This document shows, piece by piece, positions 25,636-35,202 of a DNA stretch of 64,000 bases (the first letter of the stretch is position 1; the number at the start of each line of letters is the position of its first letter). The DNA is from Hyphomonas sp. GTDB taxonomy: Bacteria > Pseudomonadota > Alphaproteobacteria > Caulobacterales > Hyphomonadaceae. Under the pieces are notes generated by a model that had not been told where the DNA came from, did not search any database, and saw nothing but the letters and a program-made list of their open reading frames with translations. A program made the translations under genes and the position numbers. The DNA lies in the NCBI GenBank assembly GCA_013791775.1, contig VMTE01000037.1, forward strand, positions 124,001 to 188,000, read 5' to 3'.

Positions 25636-27558
25636 TCAGGCGCGGGCGGCCTGCTCAATTGCCGAAATGTCACCCCGGCCCAGCGCCTCAATCGCACGCG
25701 CCGCGATGTGGCGCGCGGTCAGTCCGGCGGCGTCGTACATGGCGGCCGGCGTGTCGTGATCCTGGAAGATGTCCGGCAGGGTCATCACGCGGACCTTGAG
25801 GCCGCTGTCGAGAGCCCCGGCATTGGCGAGGTGTTCGAGCACGAAACTGCCGAACCCGCCGGTTGAACCTTCCTCGATGGTGATCAGCACCTCGTGCGAC
25901 TTGGCGAGACGCTCGACCAGATCGGCATCGATGGGTTTGGCAAAGCGGGCATCGGCCACCGTCGCGCTCAGGCCCTGGGCCGACAGCAACTGGGCCGCCT
26001 TCAGCGCTTCCTGAAGCCGCGCGCCGTAGGACAGGATCGCAATCGTCGTCCCTTCCCGCACGATGCGGCCCTTCCCGATTTCGAGCGCTTTCAGGTCGGT
26101 TGGAATTTCAACGCCGATACCTTCGCCGCGCGGATAGCGGAACGAGCTCGGACGATCATCAATCTCGAGCGCGGTTTTCACCATTCGCGCCAGGTCGGCT
26201 TCATCGGCCGCTGCCATGCAGATGAACCCCGGCAGCGCGCCAAGATATCCGATGTCGAAGCTGCCCGCATGGGTCGCGCCGTCGGCGCCGACGAGGCCGG
26301 CCCGGTCGAGCGCAAAGCGCACCGGCAGGCGCTGGATCGCGACATCGTGGACGACCTGATCATAGCCGCGCTGCAGGAAGGTGGAATAGATCGCACAGAA
26401 CGGCTTCATGCCGTCCGCTGCCAGACCCGCCGCGAAGGTTACGGCGTGCTGCTCGGCTATGCCGACATCGAAATGGCGTTCGGGAAACTTTGCCGCGAAG
26501 ATATCGGTCGAGGTGCCGGACGGCATCGCGGCCGTGATGGCGCAGATCCTGACGTCGGTCTCGCCCAGCCGGGTCAACGTCTGCCCGAAGACCTTCTGGT
26601 ACGAAGGCGGGCCGCTGGCGCCCTTCGCCTGTTCGCCCGTGACGACCGAGAATTTCGAGACGCCGTGATACTTGTCGGCCGAGTTTTCGGCGGGAGCGTA
26701 GCCCTTCCCCTTCTGGGTCACGACATGCAGCAGAACCGGGCCGCCCTGGATACAGCGCACATTCTCGAGGATCGGGATCAGGGTATCAAGATCGTGGCCG
26801 TCAATCGGGCCGACATAGTAGAAGCCGAGTTCCTCGAACATCGTGCCGCCCATGGCGAAGCCGCGCAGGTATTCTTCGGCGCGGCGGGCGGGCGATTCCA
26901 GACCCATCGGGGTCACGACCTTCTTGGCAAACCGGCGCAGGCCCCGGTAGGGCCGCGAGGAGACGAGGCGCGAGAAATAGTTGCTCATGGCACCGACCGG
27001 CGGCGCAATGGACATGTCGTTGTCGTTGAGGATCACGATCAGGCGCGACTTGTCGGCGCCGGCATTGTTCATCGCCTCGTAGGCCATGCCGGCGGACATC
27101 GAGCCGTCGCCGATCACGCAGATCACGTTGTTGGCGGCGCCCTGAAGGTCGCGTGACTTGGCAAAGCCGAGGCCGGCGGAAATCGAGGTCGCCGCGTGCG
27201 CGGCGCCGAAGGGGTCGTATTCGCTTTCGGACCGCTTGGTGAACCCGGACAGACCGTCAGCCTGGCGCAGCGTCCGCATGCGGTCGCGTCGGCCGGTCAG
27301 GATCTTGTGGGGATAGCACTGGTGGCCGACGTCCCAGATCAGCTTGTCGCCCGGCGTGTCGAACACCGAATGGATCGCCACCGTCAGCTCGACCACGCCG
27401 AGGCCGGAGCCGAGATGGCCCCCGGTGACGGACACGACTTCGATCACCTCATCCCGGACTTCCGCGGCAATCTGCTTGATTTCGGCGCGGGAACGCCCCT
27501 TCAGATCAGCCGGGGAATGGATGGAATCGAGCAGCCTGTTCGGGCGTGTTTCAGTCAT
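25636..27558 (-). CDS. dxs: 1-deoxy-D-xylulose-5-phosphate synthase
   Basis: 640 residues; condenses pyruvate and glyceraldehyde 3-phosphate, the first step of the MEP isoprenoid pathway, in the cytoplasm with thiamine diphosphate. Visible landmarks: [12 protein letters not shown] (residue 47), [15 protein letters not shown] (about 76-90), the ThDP motif beginning GDGSMSAGM (150) and ending near NDND, and the transketolase-type [12 protein letters not shown] in the second half. It is the last gene of the unit xseB-ispA-dxs, the usual alphaproteobacterial order, 36 bases after ispA. Confidence 0.98.
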   Translation of the reverse strand: MTETRPNRLLDSIHSPADLKGRSRAEIKQIAAEVRDEVIEVVSVTGGHLGSGLGVVELTVAIHSVFDTPGDKLIWDVGHQCYPHKILTGRRDRMRTLRQADGLSGFTKRSESEYDPFGAAHAATSISAGLGFAKSRDLQGAANNVICVIGDGSMSAGMAYEAMNNAGADKSRLIVILNDNDMSIAPPVGAMSNYFSRLVSSRPYRGLRRFAKKVVTPMGLESPARRAEEYLRGFAMGGTMFEELGFYYVGPIDGHDLDTLIPILENVRCIQGGPVLLHVVTQKGKGYAPAENSADKYHGVSKFSVVTGEQAKGASGPPSYQKVFGQTLTRLGETDVRICAITAAMPSGTSTDIFAAKFPERHFDVGIAEQHAVTFAAGLAADGMKPFCAIYSTFLQRGYDQVVHDVAIQRLPVRFALDRAGLVGADGATHAGSFDIGYLGALPGFICMAAADEADLARMVKTALEIDDRPSSFRYPRGEGIGVEIPTDLKALEIGKGRIVREGTTIAILSYGARLQEALKAAQLLSAQGLSATVADARFAKPIDADLVERLAKSHEVLITIEEGSTGGFGSFVLEHLANAGALDSGLKVRVMTLPDIFQDHDTPAAMYDAAGLTARHIAARAIEALGRGDISAIEQAARA

Positions 27559-27594
27559 TTCGCCTTGTCTTTTCTGGATGCCGGCTTGGCCAAT

Positions 27595-28491
27595 TCAACG
27601 TGGCCGATCCAATACATAGTCCACGGAATGCAGCAGGATAGCGGCCTTGTCACGGAAAATTGCCAGATGTTCCTTGGCCTGATCGGCCAGCAAACGCACC
27701 CGCTGCCGGGCGCCCTCGACCCCCAGAAGGGTCACGAAATTGGCTTTTCCGGCCGCCTGATCGGTCCGGAGCGGCTTTCCGGCGAGCGATTCGTCGCCCT
27801 CGGCGTCCAGGATATCGTCGGCGATCTGGTAGGCCAGGCCGAGGTCATTGGAGAAGCCGGCGAGCGCGTTCCGTTCTGCTTCCCGCGCGTGGCCGATGAT
27901 GGCGGCGGCCTCGGTGGCATAGGAAATCAGCGCGCCGGTCTTCAGGCGCTGCATGCGGGTGATCGTGTTGAGGTCGCGGGGGCTGTCCAGTTCCAGCATG
28001 TCGATCATCTGCCCGCCCACCATGCCTCGCGCGCCGGCGGCATCGGCGAGGCGCTCGATCAGCATCACGCGGATCGCCGGATCGTCATGGGTTTCGTTGG
28101 ACGCGAGAATCTTGAACGCCAGTGTCAGCAGAGCGTCGCCGGCCAGCACGGCGGTGGCTTGGTCGAAGGCCTTGTGGACGGTGGGCTGGCCGCGCCGGAA
28201 ATCGTCGTTGTCCATGCACGGCAGGTCGTCATGCACGAGGGAGTAGCAATGTATGCATTCCAACGCGGCGGCTGTGCGCAGGAGGCTTTTCTCCGAAGCC
28301 TGGAACATGGCGCCGGTCTCGAGAACGAAGAAGGGGCGCATCCGCTTGCCGTTGGCGAGCGCGGCATGCCGCATGGCCCGCATCAGGTTCGCTTCGGGGC
28401 CGCTGGCGGGCGGGATCAGCTGGTCGAGCGCCACCGTCACCCGGTCTGCCACTTCCTTCAGCCGCTGCTCGAAATCCGTCACTTCCCCCAT
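27595..28491 (-). CDS. ispA: Farnesyl-diphosphate synthase (polyprenyl synthetase family)
   Basis: 298 residues. The first aspartate-rich motif is VHDDLPCMDNDDFRRG (about residues 82-97), where Mg-pyrophosphate binds. The second is YQIADDILDAEGD (about 223-235). FALETGAM-type and GQMIDML segments between them match the IspA class, making C15 (or C20) prenyl diphosphate from IPP and DMAPP. It lies between xseB (15-base gap) and dxs, so supply of the starter units and the condensing enzyme are made together. Confidence 0.96.
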   Translation of the reverse strand: MGEVTDFEQRLKEVADRVTVALDQLIPPASGPEANLMRAMRHAALANGKRMRPFFVLETGAMFQASEKSLLRTAAALECIHCYSLVHDDLPCMDNDDFRRGQPTVHKAFDQATAVLAGDALLTLAFKILASNETHDDPAIRVMLIERLADAAGARGMVGGQMIDMLELDSPRDLNTITRMQRLKTGALISYATEAAAIIGHAREAERNALAGFSNDLGLAYQIADDILDAEGDESLAGKPLRTDQAAGKANFVTLLGVEGARQRVRLLADQAKEHLAIFRDKAAILLHSVDYVLDRPR

Positions 28492-28506
28492 CAGCTTGCC
28501 GGATAC

Positions 28507-28752
28507 CTAGTCAAAGGCTGCAGGTTCGGTGGCCGGGCCGTTGGCGCCCTGCACGATCTGTTCGACCTTCAGTTCAGCCGACTTGAGCCGCGTTTCGCAA
28601 TGCGCCTTCAGGGCCGCGCCGCGCTCATAGATGGCGATGGACTTTTCAAGCTCGACATCACCGGCTTCCAGCTGGCGGACGATCACTTCGAGCTCAGCCA
28701 GCGCTTCCTCGAAGGTCATCTTGTCGACGGGTTTGGTCTTTGCTTCAGCCAT
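28507..28752 (-). CDS. xseB: Exodeoxyribonuclease VII small subunit
   Basis: 81 residues from the ATG at 28752 (MAEAKTKPVDKMTFEEAL), with TAGGAAA upstream; a longer frame to 28812 is rejected. The signature FEEALAELEVIVRQLEAGD, then LEKSIAIYERGAALKAHCE, is diagnostic. It forms the multimeric helical subunit that binds XseA and degrades single-stranded DNA. First gene of the isoprenoid operon; this pairing with ispA is widespread and its reason is not known. XseA is not in the window. Confidence 0.95.
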   Translation of the reverse strand: MAEAKTKPVDKMTFEEALAELEVIVRQLEAGDVELEKSIAIYERGAALKAHCETRLKSAELKVEQIVQGANGPATEPAAFD

Positions 28753-28836
28753 GTGTGGCAGTTTCCTAACGTCGTTCCCGGCTTGTCTAGAACCCAGATC
28801 AAAAGGCGACAACCTAAATACCGGGTGGGGCGTCCA

Positions 28837-29439
28837 TTATCTCCCGCGATACACGTAAACGCGGTAGCTCCAGTAGCGGTCGCCGCCGTCCTCGACACAA
28901 ATCCAGCCGAGCTGGCGCAACTCGGGCCGCAGCATGCGATTGAACCAGCCGTGCGCCGCCAGATAGACCTTTCCCTGCGCCGAGGCCTCATGCAGCCGCA
29001 GTGCCGCGATCTTGGCCCGCAACCGGGCTTCCTTGGAGGTTTCGCCGCCTAGGCTGTGGCCGCCGAGCCAGGCCGTGCGCGCGAGCACGTTCCAGGTCTT
29101 CGGAAGCGCCTTGACCCCGCCGAGGGTCGGCGGCGGCAGGGTCGCCTCGTTGAACACGGGATCATGCGCGGCCGGCTTGTGCGGCAGGGCTTGCGCGGCG
29201 GTCTGCTGGGCTCTCAGGCGGCCCGACGCGAACACCACTTCGGCGTCGGCAACCACCTCCATGAGCGCCTGCGGGGGCTGCTGCCCATCGGCGAGCGGTC
29301 CGGCTTCGTAGTTGTCCCACCATTGGACGTAGTCACGCCAGGCCAGCCGGGGGCCGGCGCGCCGGTCCAACGCGGGCCGGCCGTGCCGGGAAATGATGAT
29401 CGGGCCGCGCTTCGATCGAGCCGATGTCGTTGCTGGCAT
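28837..29439 (-). CDS. Histidine phosphatase superfamily protein
   Basis: 200 residues. The N-terminal catalytic motif is present as ISRHGRPALDRR (His19), the acid/base Glu as NEATLPPP (about 98-105) and the second histidine as LAAHGWFNRML (about 159-169). It is a phosphoglycerate-mutase-fold phosphatase; the substrate is unknown. AAGGAAAAG precedes the ATG. It sits between lepB and xseB on the same strand, 84 bases before xseB, with no evident functional link. Confidence 0.85.
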   Translation of the reverse strand: MPATTSARSKRGPIIISRHGRPALDRRAGPRLAWRDYVQWWDNYEAGPLADGQQPPQALMEVVADAEVVFASGRLRAQQTAAQALPHKPAAHDPVFNEATLPPPTLGGVKALPKTWNVLARTAWLGGHSLGGETSKEARLRAKIAALRLHEASAQGKVYLAAHGWFNRMLRPELRQLGWICVEDGGDRYWSYRVYVYRGR

Positions 29440-29556
29440 CGCTTTTCCTTGCCGGAATGGTTCCCCAAGGGCCGAGCCCCCTCATTCCCGGACTAGCGGC
29501 GTTGCCCCGGCGGGGCAAGCGTGAAGCCGGGAAACTTGTCTGCGAAAACGTTGCGC

Positions 29557-30405
29557 CTAAAGCGGGTGCCAGACCCGCTTCTTGCAGGGCTCTCCGTCCT
29601 GGAGCTTGCAGCGGTGGAAGGTCAGCAGAACCGTGTCGGCGCGGCCGATCAGGTGATCGACGGGCACGAATCCGACGGATGCGTCATCCGGGTCGCCGCG
29701 AAGCGGGCAGCCCGCGCGGTCAACGACCCCGTTGATCGGCGGGCAATGGCCGGAAAGCTCGCGGCTGTCATAGGAATTGTTGCGGTTGTCGCCGACCATG
29801 AACAGGTGGCCCTCGGGCACCACGAACAACAGCGAGTCCGACACCGGCTTCCCGCGCAGGCCGCGGTGCGTCATCCAGGTTTTATCGCCGCTCGTCTCGG
29901 ACCATTCATCGGCCTGGTCGATGACCACTTCCTTGTCCGGCACATAACGCACCGTGCGCACGAACTCGGACTCGACGGGCTTACCGTTGATGATCAACGT
30001 CTCGTTGAGCACCTGAATCGTGTCACCCGGCAATCCGACGACCCGCTTGATCATCACCCGGTCGGAATGGGTGTGCTCGAAAACGACAACATCGCCGCGC
30101 TCAGGGGTGCTCGGGAAAAAGCGTCCATGCCCCAGCGGCAGATATCGTCCGAGGCTGAGCGGAAGCGAGTAGCGGCCATAGCCATAGGCGAACTTCGCAA
30201 CCGCGACCCGGTCGCCGACTTCCAGGGTAGGCACCATGCTTTCGGAGGGAATCACCCGCTGCTCGTAGAGCAGCCCGGTGAACAGCAGGAACGCGGGGGC
30301 AACGATGGCAAGCGTGGCGCCCCATTCCTTAAGCTCCCGCACCACCTTTTGCCAGGGGGTCAGAGGCGCATCCGTTTGCGACGGCGCATCGGTTTCGCTC
30401 AGCAT
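29557..30405 (-). CDS. lepB: Signal peptidase I
   Basis: 282 residues. One hydrophobic anchor (about 29-46) precedes the catalytic domain. The nucleophile Ser56 is in VIPSESMVPTLEVGD and the general base Lys120 is in VMIKRVVGLPGD. Box E is VGDNRNNSYDSR. It cleaves signal peptides of exported proteins at the outer face of the inner membrane. The last residues (CKLQDGEPCKKRVW) carry two cysteines that could form a periplasmic disulphide. GAGGT lies before the ATG. The usual partner rnc is not adjacent. Confidence 0.97.
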   Translation of the reverse strand: MLSETDAPSQTDAPLTPWQKVVRELKEWGATLAIVAPAFLLFTGLLYEQRVIPSESMVPTLEVGDRVAVAKFAYGYGRYSLPLSLGRYLPLGHGRFFPSTPERGDVVVFEHTHSDRVMIKRVVGLPGDTIQVLNETLIINGKPVESEFVRTVRYVPDKEVVIDQADEWSETSGDKTWMTHRGLRGKPVSDSLLFVVPEGHLFMVGDNRNNSYDSRELSGHCPPINGVVDRAGCPLRGDPDDASVGFVPVDHLIGRADTVLLTFHRCKLQDGEPCKKRVWHPL

Positions 30406-30490
30406 TCTGACCTCGACAATCGGTTTCCGGAGGCTGTCTTAAACGAAGTCGCCCGCTCCTGCGAAGGCGAAATCACGGATTCGACTGCTA

Positions 30491-31573
30491 TTAAACCGCC
30501 ATTGCCGGCTCTGCGAGCCCATACAGTGTCACGCCCTCGGCGGTTGCCGAAACGGCCAGTTCGCCGCGCTGCCTGAGGTAGTTCAGGTGTGCCAGGGCCT
30601 CCCCGGTCGCCATGCCGAGCTCTTCGCCGTCAATCGCGCGGCCAAACACCGACACAAATGTCTCGAGGACGTTGACCGGGCCCTTCGCGAGCTTCTGGCG
30701 CAGGCGGGTCAAGGCCGTCTCGTGGCCGCTGATCAGGTGCTGCAGGCGGGATTGGGCGCCAACAAAGGGCTCGTTATGCGCGGGCAGCACGAGGCAATCT
30801 TCTGGAACGAGACCGAGAAGCTTGCGGCAACTTTCGAGCCATTCGTCCAGCGGATCGGCTTCGGGTTCCGTCGGATGGACCGACACATTCGAGGAAATGC
30901 GCGGCAGGATCTGGTCGCCGGAGATCAGGATGTTGCGCTCGGCGCTGAACAGGCAGGCGTGTTCCGGCGAGTGGCCGGCGCCGACAATGACGGTCCAGTC
31001 CGCCCCGGCCATCCGGAAGGTGTCCCCTTCCGACAGGCGGCGATAGGCGTCCGGCATCAGGCTGACACCCCGGCCGAAACCGCCAAACCGCGCCTTGTAG
31101 TGGCCGAGTGCCTTCGGGTCCCAGCCCGCGCGGCGGTAGAATTCCACCCCGGCAGCCGGGGCCTCGCGGCCGGTATCGGCGACCAGCATGCGGCAAGTGA
31201 TGTATTCTAGCCGGGTCATCCACAGTTCAGCCCCGTACTTGTGACAGAGCCAACCGGCGCTGCCGATATGGTCAGGGTGCATGTGGGTGATGATCACGCG
31301 CTTCAGCGGCTTGGCTGGTGTGACGCGCGCGTCCAGCAGCTGGCGCCAGGCCGACTTCGTTTCGGGAAGCGGCAGGCCGGTATCCACGATGGTCCAGCCG
31401 TCGCCGTCATCGACGAGCCAGAGATTGATGAACTTCAGAGAGAACGGAAGCGGCATGCGCACCCATTCGATGCCGGGTACGACCGGAATCGTCTCGGCCA
31501 GGCCGGGCGTGACGTCTCCGAAGGGATAGGTCAGCCCGAAACGGGTCGTCGGTGCTAATTCAAATCCATCCAT
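30491..31573 (-). CDS. Metallo-beta-lactamase fold hydrolase
   Basis: 360 residues from the ATG at 31573 (MDGFELAPTTRFGLTYPFGD), which has AGGGG upstream. The zinc motif is ITHMHPDHIGSAGW (about residues 84-97), with further ligands in GAGHSPEHACLF and ISGDQILPRI. The C-terminal helical extension, after LPAHNEPFVGAQ, resembles the LACTB2/glyoxalase II-like branch that carries a winged-helix-like tail. Possible activities include thioester or lactone hydrolysis. It lies between the pseudouridine synthase and lepB, 85 bases before lepB. Confidence 0.88.
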   Translation of the reverse strand: MDGFELAPTTRFGLTYPFGDVTPGLAETIPVVPGIEWVRMPLPFSLKFINLWLVDDGDGWTIVDTGLPLPETKSAWRQLLDARVTPAKPLKRVIITHMHPDHIGSAGWLCHKYGAELWMTRLEYITCRMLVADTGREAPAAGVEFYRRAGWDPKALGHYKARFGGFGRGVSLMPDAYRRLSEGDTFRMAGADWTVIVGAGHSPEHACLFSAERNILISGDQILPRISSNVSVHPTEPEADPLDEWLESCRKLLGLVPEDCLVLPAHNEPFVGAQSRLQHLISGHETALTRLRQKLAKGPVNVLETFVSVFGRAIDGEELGMATGEALAHLNYLRQRGELAVSATAEGVTLYGLAEPAMAV

Positions 31574-31626
31574 CTGCGGACGATACCCCTGATGAAGACC
31601 GCGTCGAGCCGTCACGCGGGGGAAAG

Positions 31627-32592
31627 TTACTTGATGGGGCTGCGCGGGCGTTTGGGCAGCTTGGTGCGGCGGAATCCCTCGCCCGTCAGACCGTAGGATC
31701 GGGTCCGGTAGGTTGCCTTGGGCGGCAGTTCGCTGGGCGCCGTGACCGTCTTGCTGGTCGCCGATTTGCGCGGCCGGGGTGCGGTATCGGCCGCCTTGCG
31801 GGCGGCGGCCTTTTTCTCGCCGGTGCTGACACTGGCGGCGATCAGGGCCGCGCGCTCCTTGTGGCTCAGCGGGCGCCATTTGCCCTCGGCAAGACCGCCG
31901 AGTTCGACGGGGCCAACGCGCACACGCTGAAGATCCGTCACACGCAGGTGGACAAGGGAACACATGCGGCGGATCTGGCGGTTGCGGCCTTCATTCAGGA
32001 CGAAGCGAAGTGTGTCCTTGCCCTTGGCCTCGACCTTGGCGGGGCGAAGTTTCCGGCCGTCGAGTTCCAGCCCGTGACGCAGCAATGCAAGTTTCTCCGG
32101 CGTGATCTCACCGCCGACCTTGACGATGTATTCCTTGTCCACATCGCTCAGTGGACCGATGATCGCCTTGGCGAGTACGCCGTCTTCCGAGAGGATCAGC
32201 AGGCCGCGGGAATCCTTGTCGAGCCGGCCGAGTGGCGCCATCTTGTTGTTGCGTCCGGGGATTGCCTGCGCCTGCCCCGCCAGGCGCTCTTTCGTGATCA
32301 GGCGAATGGCGGGCGTCTCGCCCGGCTCGGGCGTGCCGGAGACGAAGCCGACCGGCTTGTTGAGGACGATGGACAACTGGTTGTCGAGCTTGCGCTCGGC
32401 CTTGGCCGCGAGGCTCATGGTCTGGCCGGGGAGAATGCGCTCCCCGAGTTCGGTGATCCGCTTGCCGTCGATCTCGACGAGGCCCTGCTCGATCAGCGCG
32501 TCGGCTTCGCGGCGCGAGCAGACGCCTTCGAGCGCCAGCCATTTGTTGATGCGGAGCGGTTCGGCGCCGTCATAGGTTTTTTTCCAGGCCAT
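31627..32592 (-). CDS. 23S rRNA pseudouridine synthase, RluF/RsuA family
   Basis: 321 residues from the ATG at 32592. An N-terminal S4 RNA-binding domain (RINKWLALEGVCSRREADALI) precedes the catalytic domain with the aspartate in PLGRLDKDSRGLLIL and the family stretch NEGRNRQIRRMC. The GRLDKDS form and the DVDKEYIVKV segment fit RluF better than RluB or RsuA. The last 75 residues are a Lys/Arg-rich, low-complexity tail likely to bind RNA. The gene starts 4 bases after the acyl-CoA dehydrogenase stop. Confidence 0.9.
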   Translation of the reverse strand: MAWKKTYDGAEPLRINKWLALEGVCSRREADALIEQGLVEIDGKRITELGERILPGQTMSLAAKAERKLDNQLSIVLNKPVGFVSGTPEPGETPAIRLITKERLAGQAQAIPGRNNKMAPLGRLDKDSRGLLILSEDGVLAKAIIGPLSDVDKEYIVKVGGEITPEKLALLRHGLELDGRKLRPAKVEAKGKDTLRFVLNEGRNRQIRRMCSLVHLRVTDLQRVRVGPVELGGLAEGKWRPLSHKERAALIAASVSTGEKKAAARKAADTAPRPRKSATSKTVTAPSELPPKATYRTRSYGLTGEGFRRTKLPKRPRSPIK

Positions 32593-32596
32593 GGGT

Positions 32597-34369
32597 CTAT
32601 CCGATGCCGAATAAGGCGCGGCTGTTTGCGAGGAAACGCTCGCCGCCTTCGATGATGCCCGGAACCCGGCCGGGGGCCGAGGCGAGCGATGTTTCCGCGA
32701 AGAATCCAGCGAGCGCCATCTGGCGTGCCCGGAAATTTGCTTCGCCACTACGTGCTGCGAGGGCTGCGCGGGCGAGTAAATGACCGCCGATGACGTCGCC
32801 CGCCAGCGCAAGATAGGCGGTTGCACCAGCAAGCGCCTTGTCCTGTTCCTCGGCTTTCATCGCGGTCAGCATCCAGTCAGTTGCTTCGCCGAGCGCTTTG
32901 GACCCGGCCCAAAGACGCTCCGCCAGCTGAACAAACTGGGGATCATTCGTGGTGCGCGCCATGCGAACGGTATCATCCACTTCGGCCAGCATGGCGCGCA
33001 TGGAGGCCCCGCCATTGCCGGCGAGCTTGCGCCCGACGAGGTCGATCGCCTGGATGCCGTTCGTGCCTTCGTAGATCGGCGCGATCCGGGCATCGCGGTA
33101 GAGCTGGGCCGCAAGCGTCTCGTTCATGAACCCCATGCCGCCATGCACCTGCACACCGAGGCTGGCGACATCGACGCCCATGTCCGTACTCCACGCCTTC
33201 GCGATGGGGGTCAGCAGGTCTTCGCGTGCCTTGGCAGCCGCCCTGACGGACGGCACATCCGAGGCATGCGCAAGGTCCGCCGAGACGCCGCAGGCATGGC
33301 AGATCGCCCGCGCAGCCGCGACGCGGGCGCGCATGGTAATCAGTGTACGGCGTACATCGGCGTGATGCAGGATCGGCGCCGGACCGGCCACACCGTCCAC
33401 CTTTCCCTGCTTGCGCTCCTGCGCGAAATTGAACGCAGCCTGATAGGCGGCTTCACCGACGGCTACGCCTTCGAGGCCGACATTGAGGCGGGCCGAGTTC
33501 ATCATGGTGAACATGCAGGCAAGGCCCTTGTTCGCCTCTCCGATCAGCCAGCCTTTTGCGCCGGTATATTCCATCACGCAGGTCGGGCTGGCGTGAATGC
33601 CGATCTTCTTTTCGAGACCAATGCAGCGCACGCCGTTGCGGGCTCCGAGCGACCCGTCGTCGTTCACCAGGAACTTGGGCACGAGGAAAAGCGAGATTCC
33701 CCTTGAACCGGCAGGCGCGCCCGGCAGGCGCGCCAGCACCAGGTGGATGATGTTGTCCGTGAGATCGTGATCGCCCCAGGTGATGTAGATCTTCTGGCCG
33801 GTGATCGCGTAGCTGCCATCAGCGTCCGGGACCGCCTTGGTGCTGAGCGCGCCGACATCGCTGCCGGCCTGTGGCTCGGTGAGGTTCATCGTGCCGGTCC
33901 ACTCGCCGGCGACGAGTTTCGGCAGATAGATCCGCTTCTGGTCGTCGGTGCCGTGGGCCTGAAGCGCCTCGATGGCGCCGTAGCTCAGCATCGGGCACAG
34001 GCCGAACGCCATGTTGGCGGAGTGAAACATCTCCATGACGCCGAGGGCGAGCGTGCGGGGCAGTCCCTGCCCGCCCCAGACTTCCGGCGCGGCGATACCC
34101 ATCCAGCCCGCGTCGCGGAACGCTGCATAGGCCGCCTTGAATCCATCCGGCGAAATCACGCCGTCATCCCCCAGACGGGCGCCCTGGGAATCACCCACCG
34201 GATTGAGCGGCGCGAGAATGTCGCGGGCCAGCTTGGCGGCTTCTTCGAGGATCGGACGGACGAGATCGTCATCATAGGCTTCGAGGCCCGGCAGCCCCGC
34301 CAGCTGGTCGAGACCGGCTACAGCCTTGAGAGAAAACTCGATTTCGTCGATCGGTGCGTCGTAAGCCAT
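32597..34369 (-). CDS. Acyl-CoA dehydrogenase (long form, DmdC/AcdA-like)
   Basis: 590 residues, longer than the usual 380, as in the alphaproteobacterial subgroup with an extended C-terminal helical domain. It is an FAD enzyme that introduces the alpha-beta double bond in acyl-CoA. Visible: MNLTEPQAGSDVGAL (about 158-172), the FAD/ETF segment VQVHGGMGFMNET, and the catalytic base in PIYEGTNGIQAIDL (Glu near 430). Typical relatives act in beta-oxidation or in DMSP breakdown; the chain length is unknown. Divergent from the YceI gene, sharing a 120-base promoter region. Confidence 0.94.
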   Translation of the reverse strand: MAYDAPIDEIEFSLKAVAGLDQLAGLPGLEAYDDDLVRPILEEAAKLARDILAPLNPVGDSQGARLGDDGVISPDGFKAAYAAFRDAGWMGIAAPEVWGGQGLPRTLALGVMEMFHSANMAFGLCPMLSYGAIEALQAHGTDDQKRIYLPKLVAGEWTGTMNLTEPQAGSDVGALSTKAVPDADGSYAITGQKIYITWGDHDLTDNIIHLVLARLPGAPAGSRGISLFLVPKFLVNDDGSLGARNGVRCIGLEKKIGIHASPTCVMEYTGAKGWLIGEANKGLACMFTMMNSARLNVGLEGVAVGEAAYQAAFNFAQERKQGKVDGVAGPAPILHHADVRRTLITMRARVAAARAICHACGVSADLAHASDVPSVRAAAKAREDLLTPIAKAWSTDMGVDVASLGVQVHGGMGFMNETLAAQLYRDARIAPIYEGTNGIQAIDLVGRKLAGNGGASMRAMLAEVDDTVRMARTTNDPQFVQLAERLWAGSKALGEATDWMLTAMKAEEQDKALAGATAYLALAGDVIGGHLLARAALAARSGEANFRARQMALAGFFAETSLASAPGRVPGIIEGGERFLANSRALFGIG

Positions 34370-34489
34370 GTAGGGTGCCGTGTTCCGGATAGGAGTTATG
34401 CGAGGCCAGTGATAATGATTTGGTTCACTCGCGGAAAGTCTGCATTACCTTGCGCGGCGACCCGATTGGGTAATTTGGAGACGAACACA

Positions 34490-35197
34490 ATGAGACTTTT
34501 TCTGATTTCCGCCAGTGCGCTGGCCCTGGTGGCCTGTACGCCGGCCGCCGAGACCGCCCCGGCCGCCGACGCACCGGCCGTTGCCGAACCGGTGGAAGCC
34601 GAAGCCGCCCCCGTCCCCGAAGTCGCCTATGGCCAGGCGGCCACCTACAAGGCCGATCCGACACATACATCGGTTGTCTGGCGTGTGAACCACCTTGGCC
34701 TGTCGAAATACACCGCGCGGTTCAAGACCGTGGACGCGACGCTCGCGTTCAATCCGCAGGACCTCGCCGCCAATTCTGTCGAGGTGACGCTTGATCCGCT
34801 TTCGGTCGAAACCGACTTCCAGGGCGACTACAAAGGCACCCACAAGGACAGTCCCTTCGATTCCTGGAACGATGACCTGGGCAAGAGCCCGACATGGTTC
34901 AATGCGACCGCATTCCCGCAGATCACCTTCAAATCGACCAGCGCCGCCCAGACGGGCCCGGCGACAGGCACCGTGACCGGCGACCTGACGTTGCTGGGTG
35001 TTACCAAGCCGGTGACGCTCGACGTGACCTACAATGGCATGGTCCAGTTGCCCTGGACACCGGAGCAGGACCGGATCGGGTTCTCGGCCCGCACGACCCT
35101 CAAGCGGTCGGACTTCGGCATGACCGGAAACATGGAGTTCATCGGCGATGACGTGGAAATCATCATCGAGACCGAATTCCTCGAAGTTGCAGGCTGA
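34490..35197 (+). CDS. YceI-family lipoprotein
   Basis: 235 residues from the ATG at 34490 (ttggag upstream). The signal peptide MRLFLISASALALVAC has a lipobox LVAC, and an Ala/Pro/Glu-rich spacer (about 17-45) holds the domain off the membrane. The YceI lipocalin-like barrel begins at YKADPTHTSVVWRVNHLGLSK and contains SVEVTLDPLSVET and DVTYNG. YceI proteins bind isoprenoid-type lipids and are associated with quinone or polyprenoid handling. The next gene, 5 bases on, encodes a cytochrome b561 fused to a second YceI domain. Confidence 0.92.
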   Translation: MRLFLISASALALVACTPAAETAPAADAPAVAEPVEAEAAPVPEVAYGQAATYKADPTHTSVVWRVNHLGLSKYTARFKTVDATLAFNPQDLAANSVEVTLDPLSVETDFQGDYKGTHKDSPFDSWNDDLGKSPTWFNATAFPQITFKSTSAAQTGPATGTVTGDLTLLGVTKPVTLDVTYNGMVQLPWTPEQDRIGFSARTTLKRSDFGMTGNMEFIGDDVEIIIETEFLEVAG

Positions 35198-35202
35198 CCT
35201 TG

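Noticed and set aside
27196..29052. A 618-codon plus-strand frame opposite dxs, ispA and xseB
   Set aside because: Antisense to three certain genes; composition and absence of motifs mark it as a shadow frame.
31574..31963. N-terminal extension of the MBL hydrolase frame
   Set aside because: It reads through the tail of the pseudouridine synthase gene in another frame and is Arg/Pro-rich; the family start fits 31573.
33743..34489. N-terminal extension of the YceI lipoprotein frame
   Set aside because: It runs antisense through the acyl-CoA dehydrogenase, and a good ribosome site plus signal peptide mark the true start at 34490.
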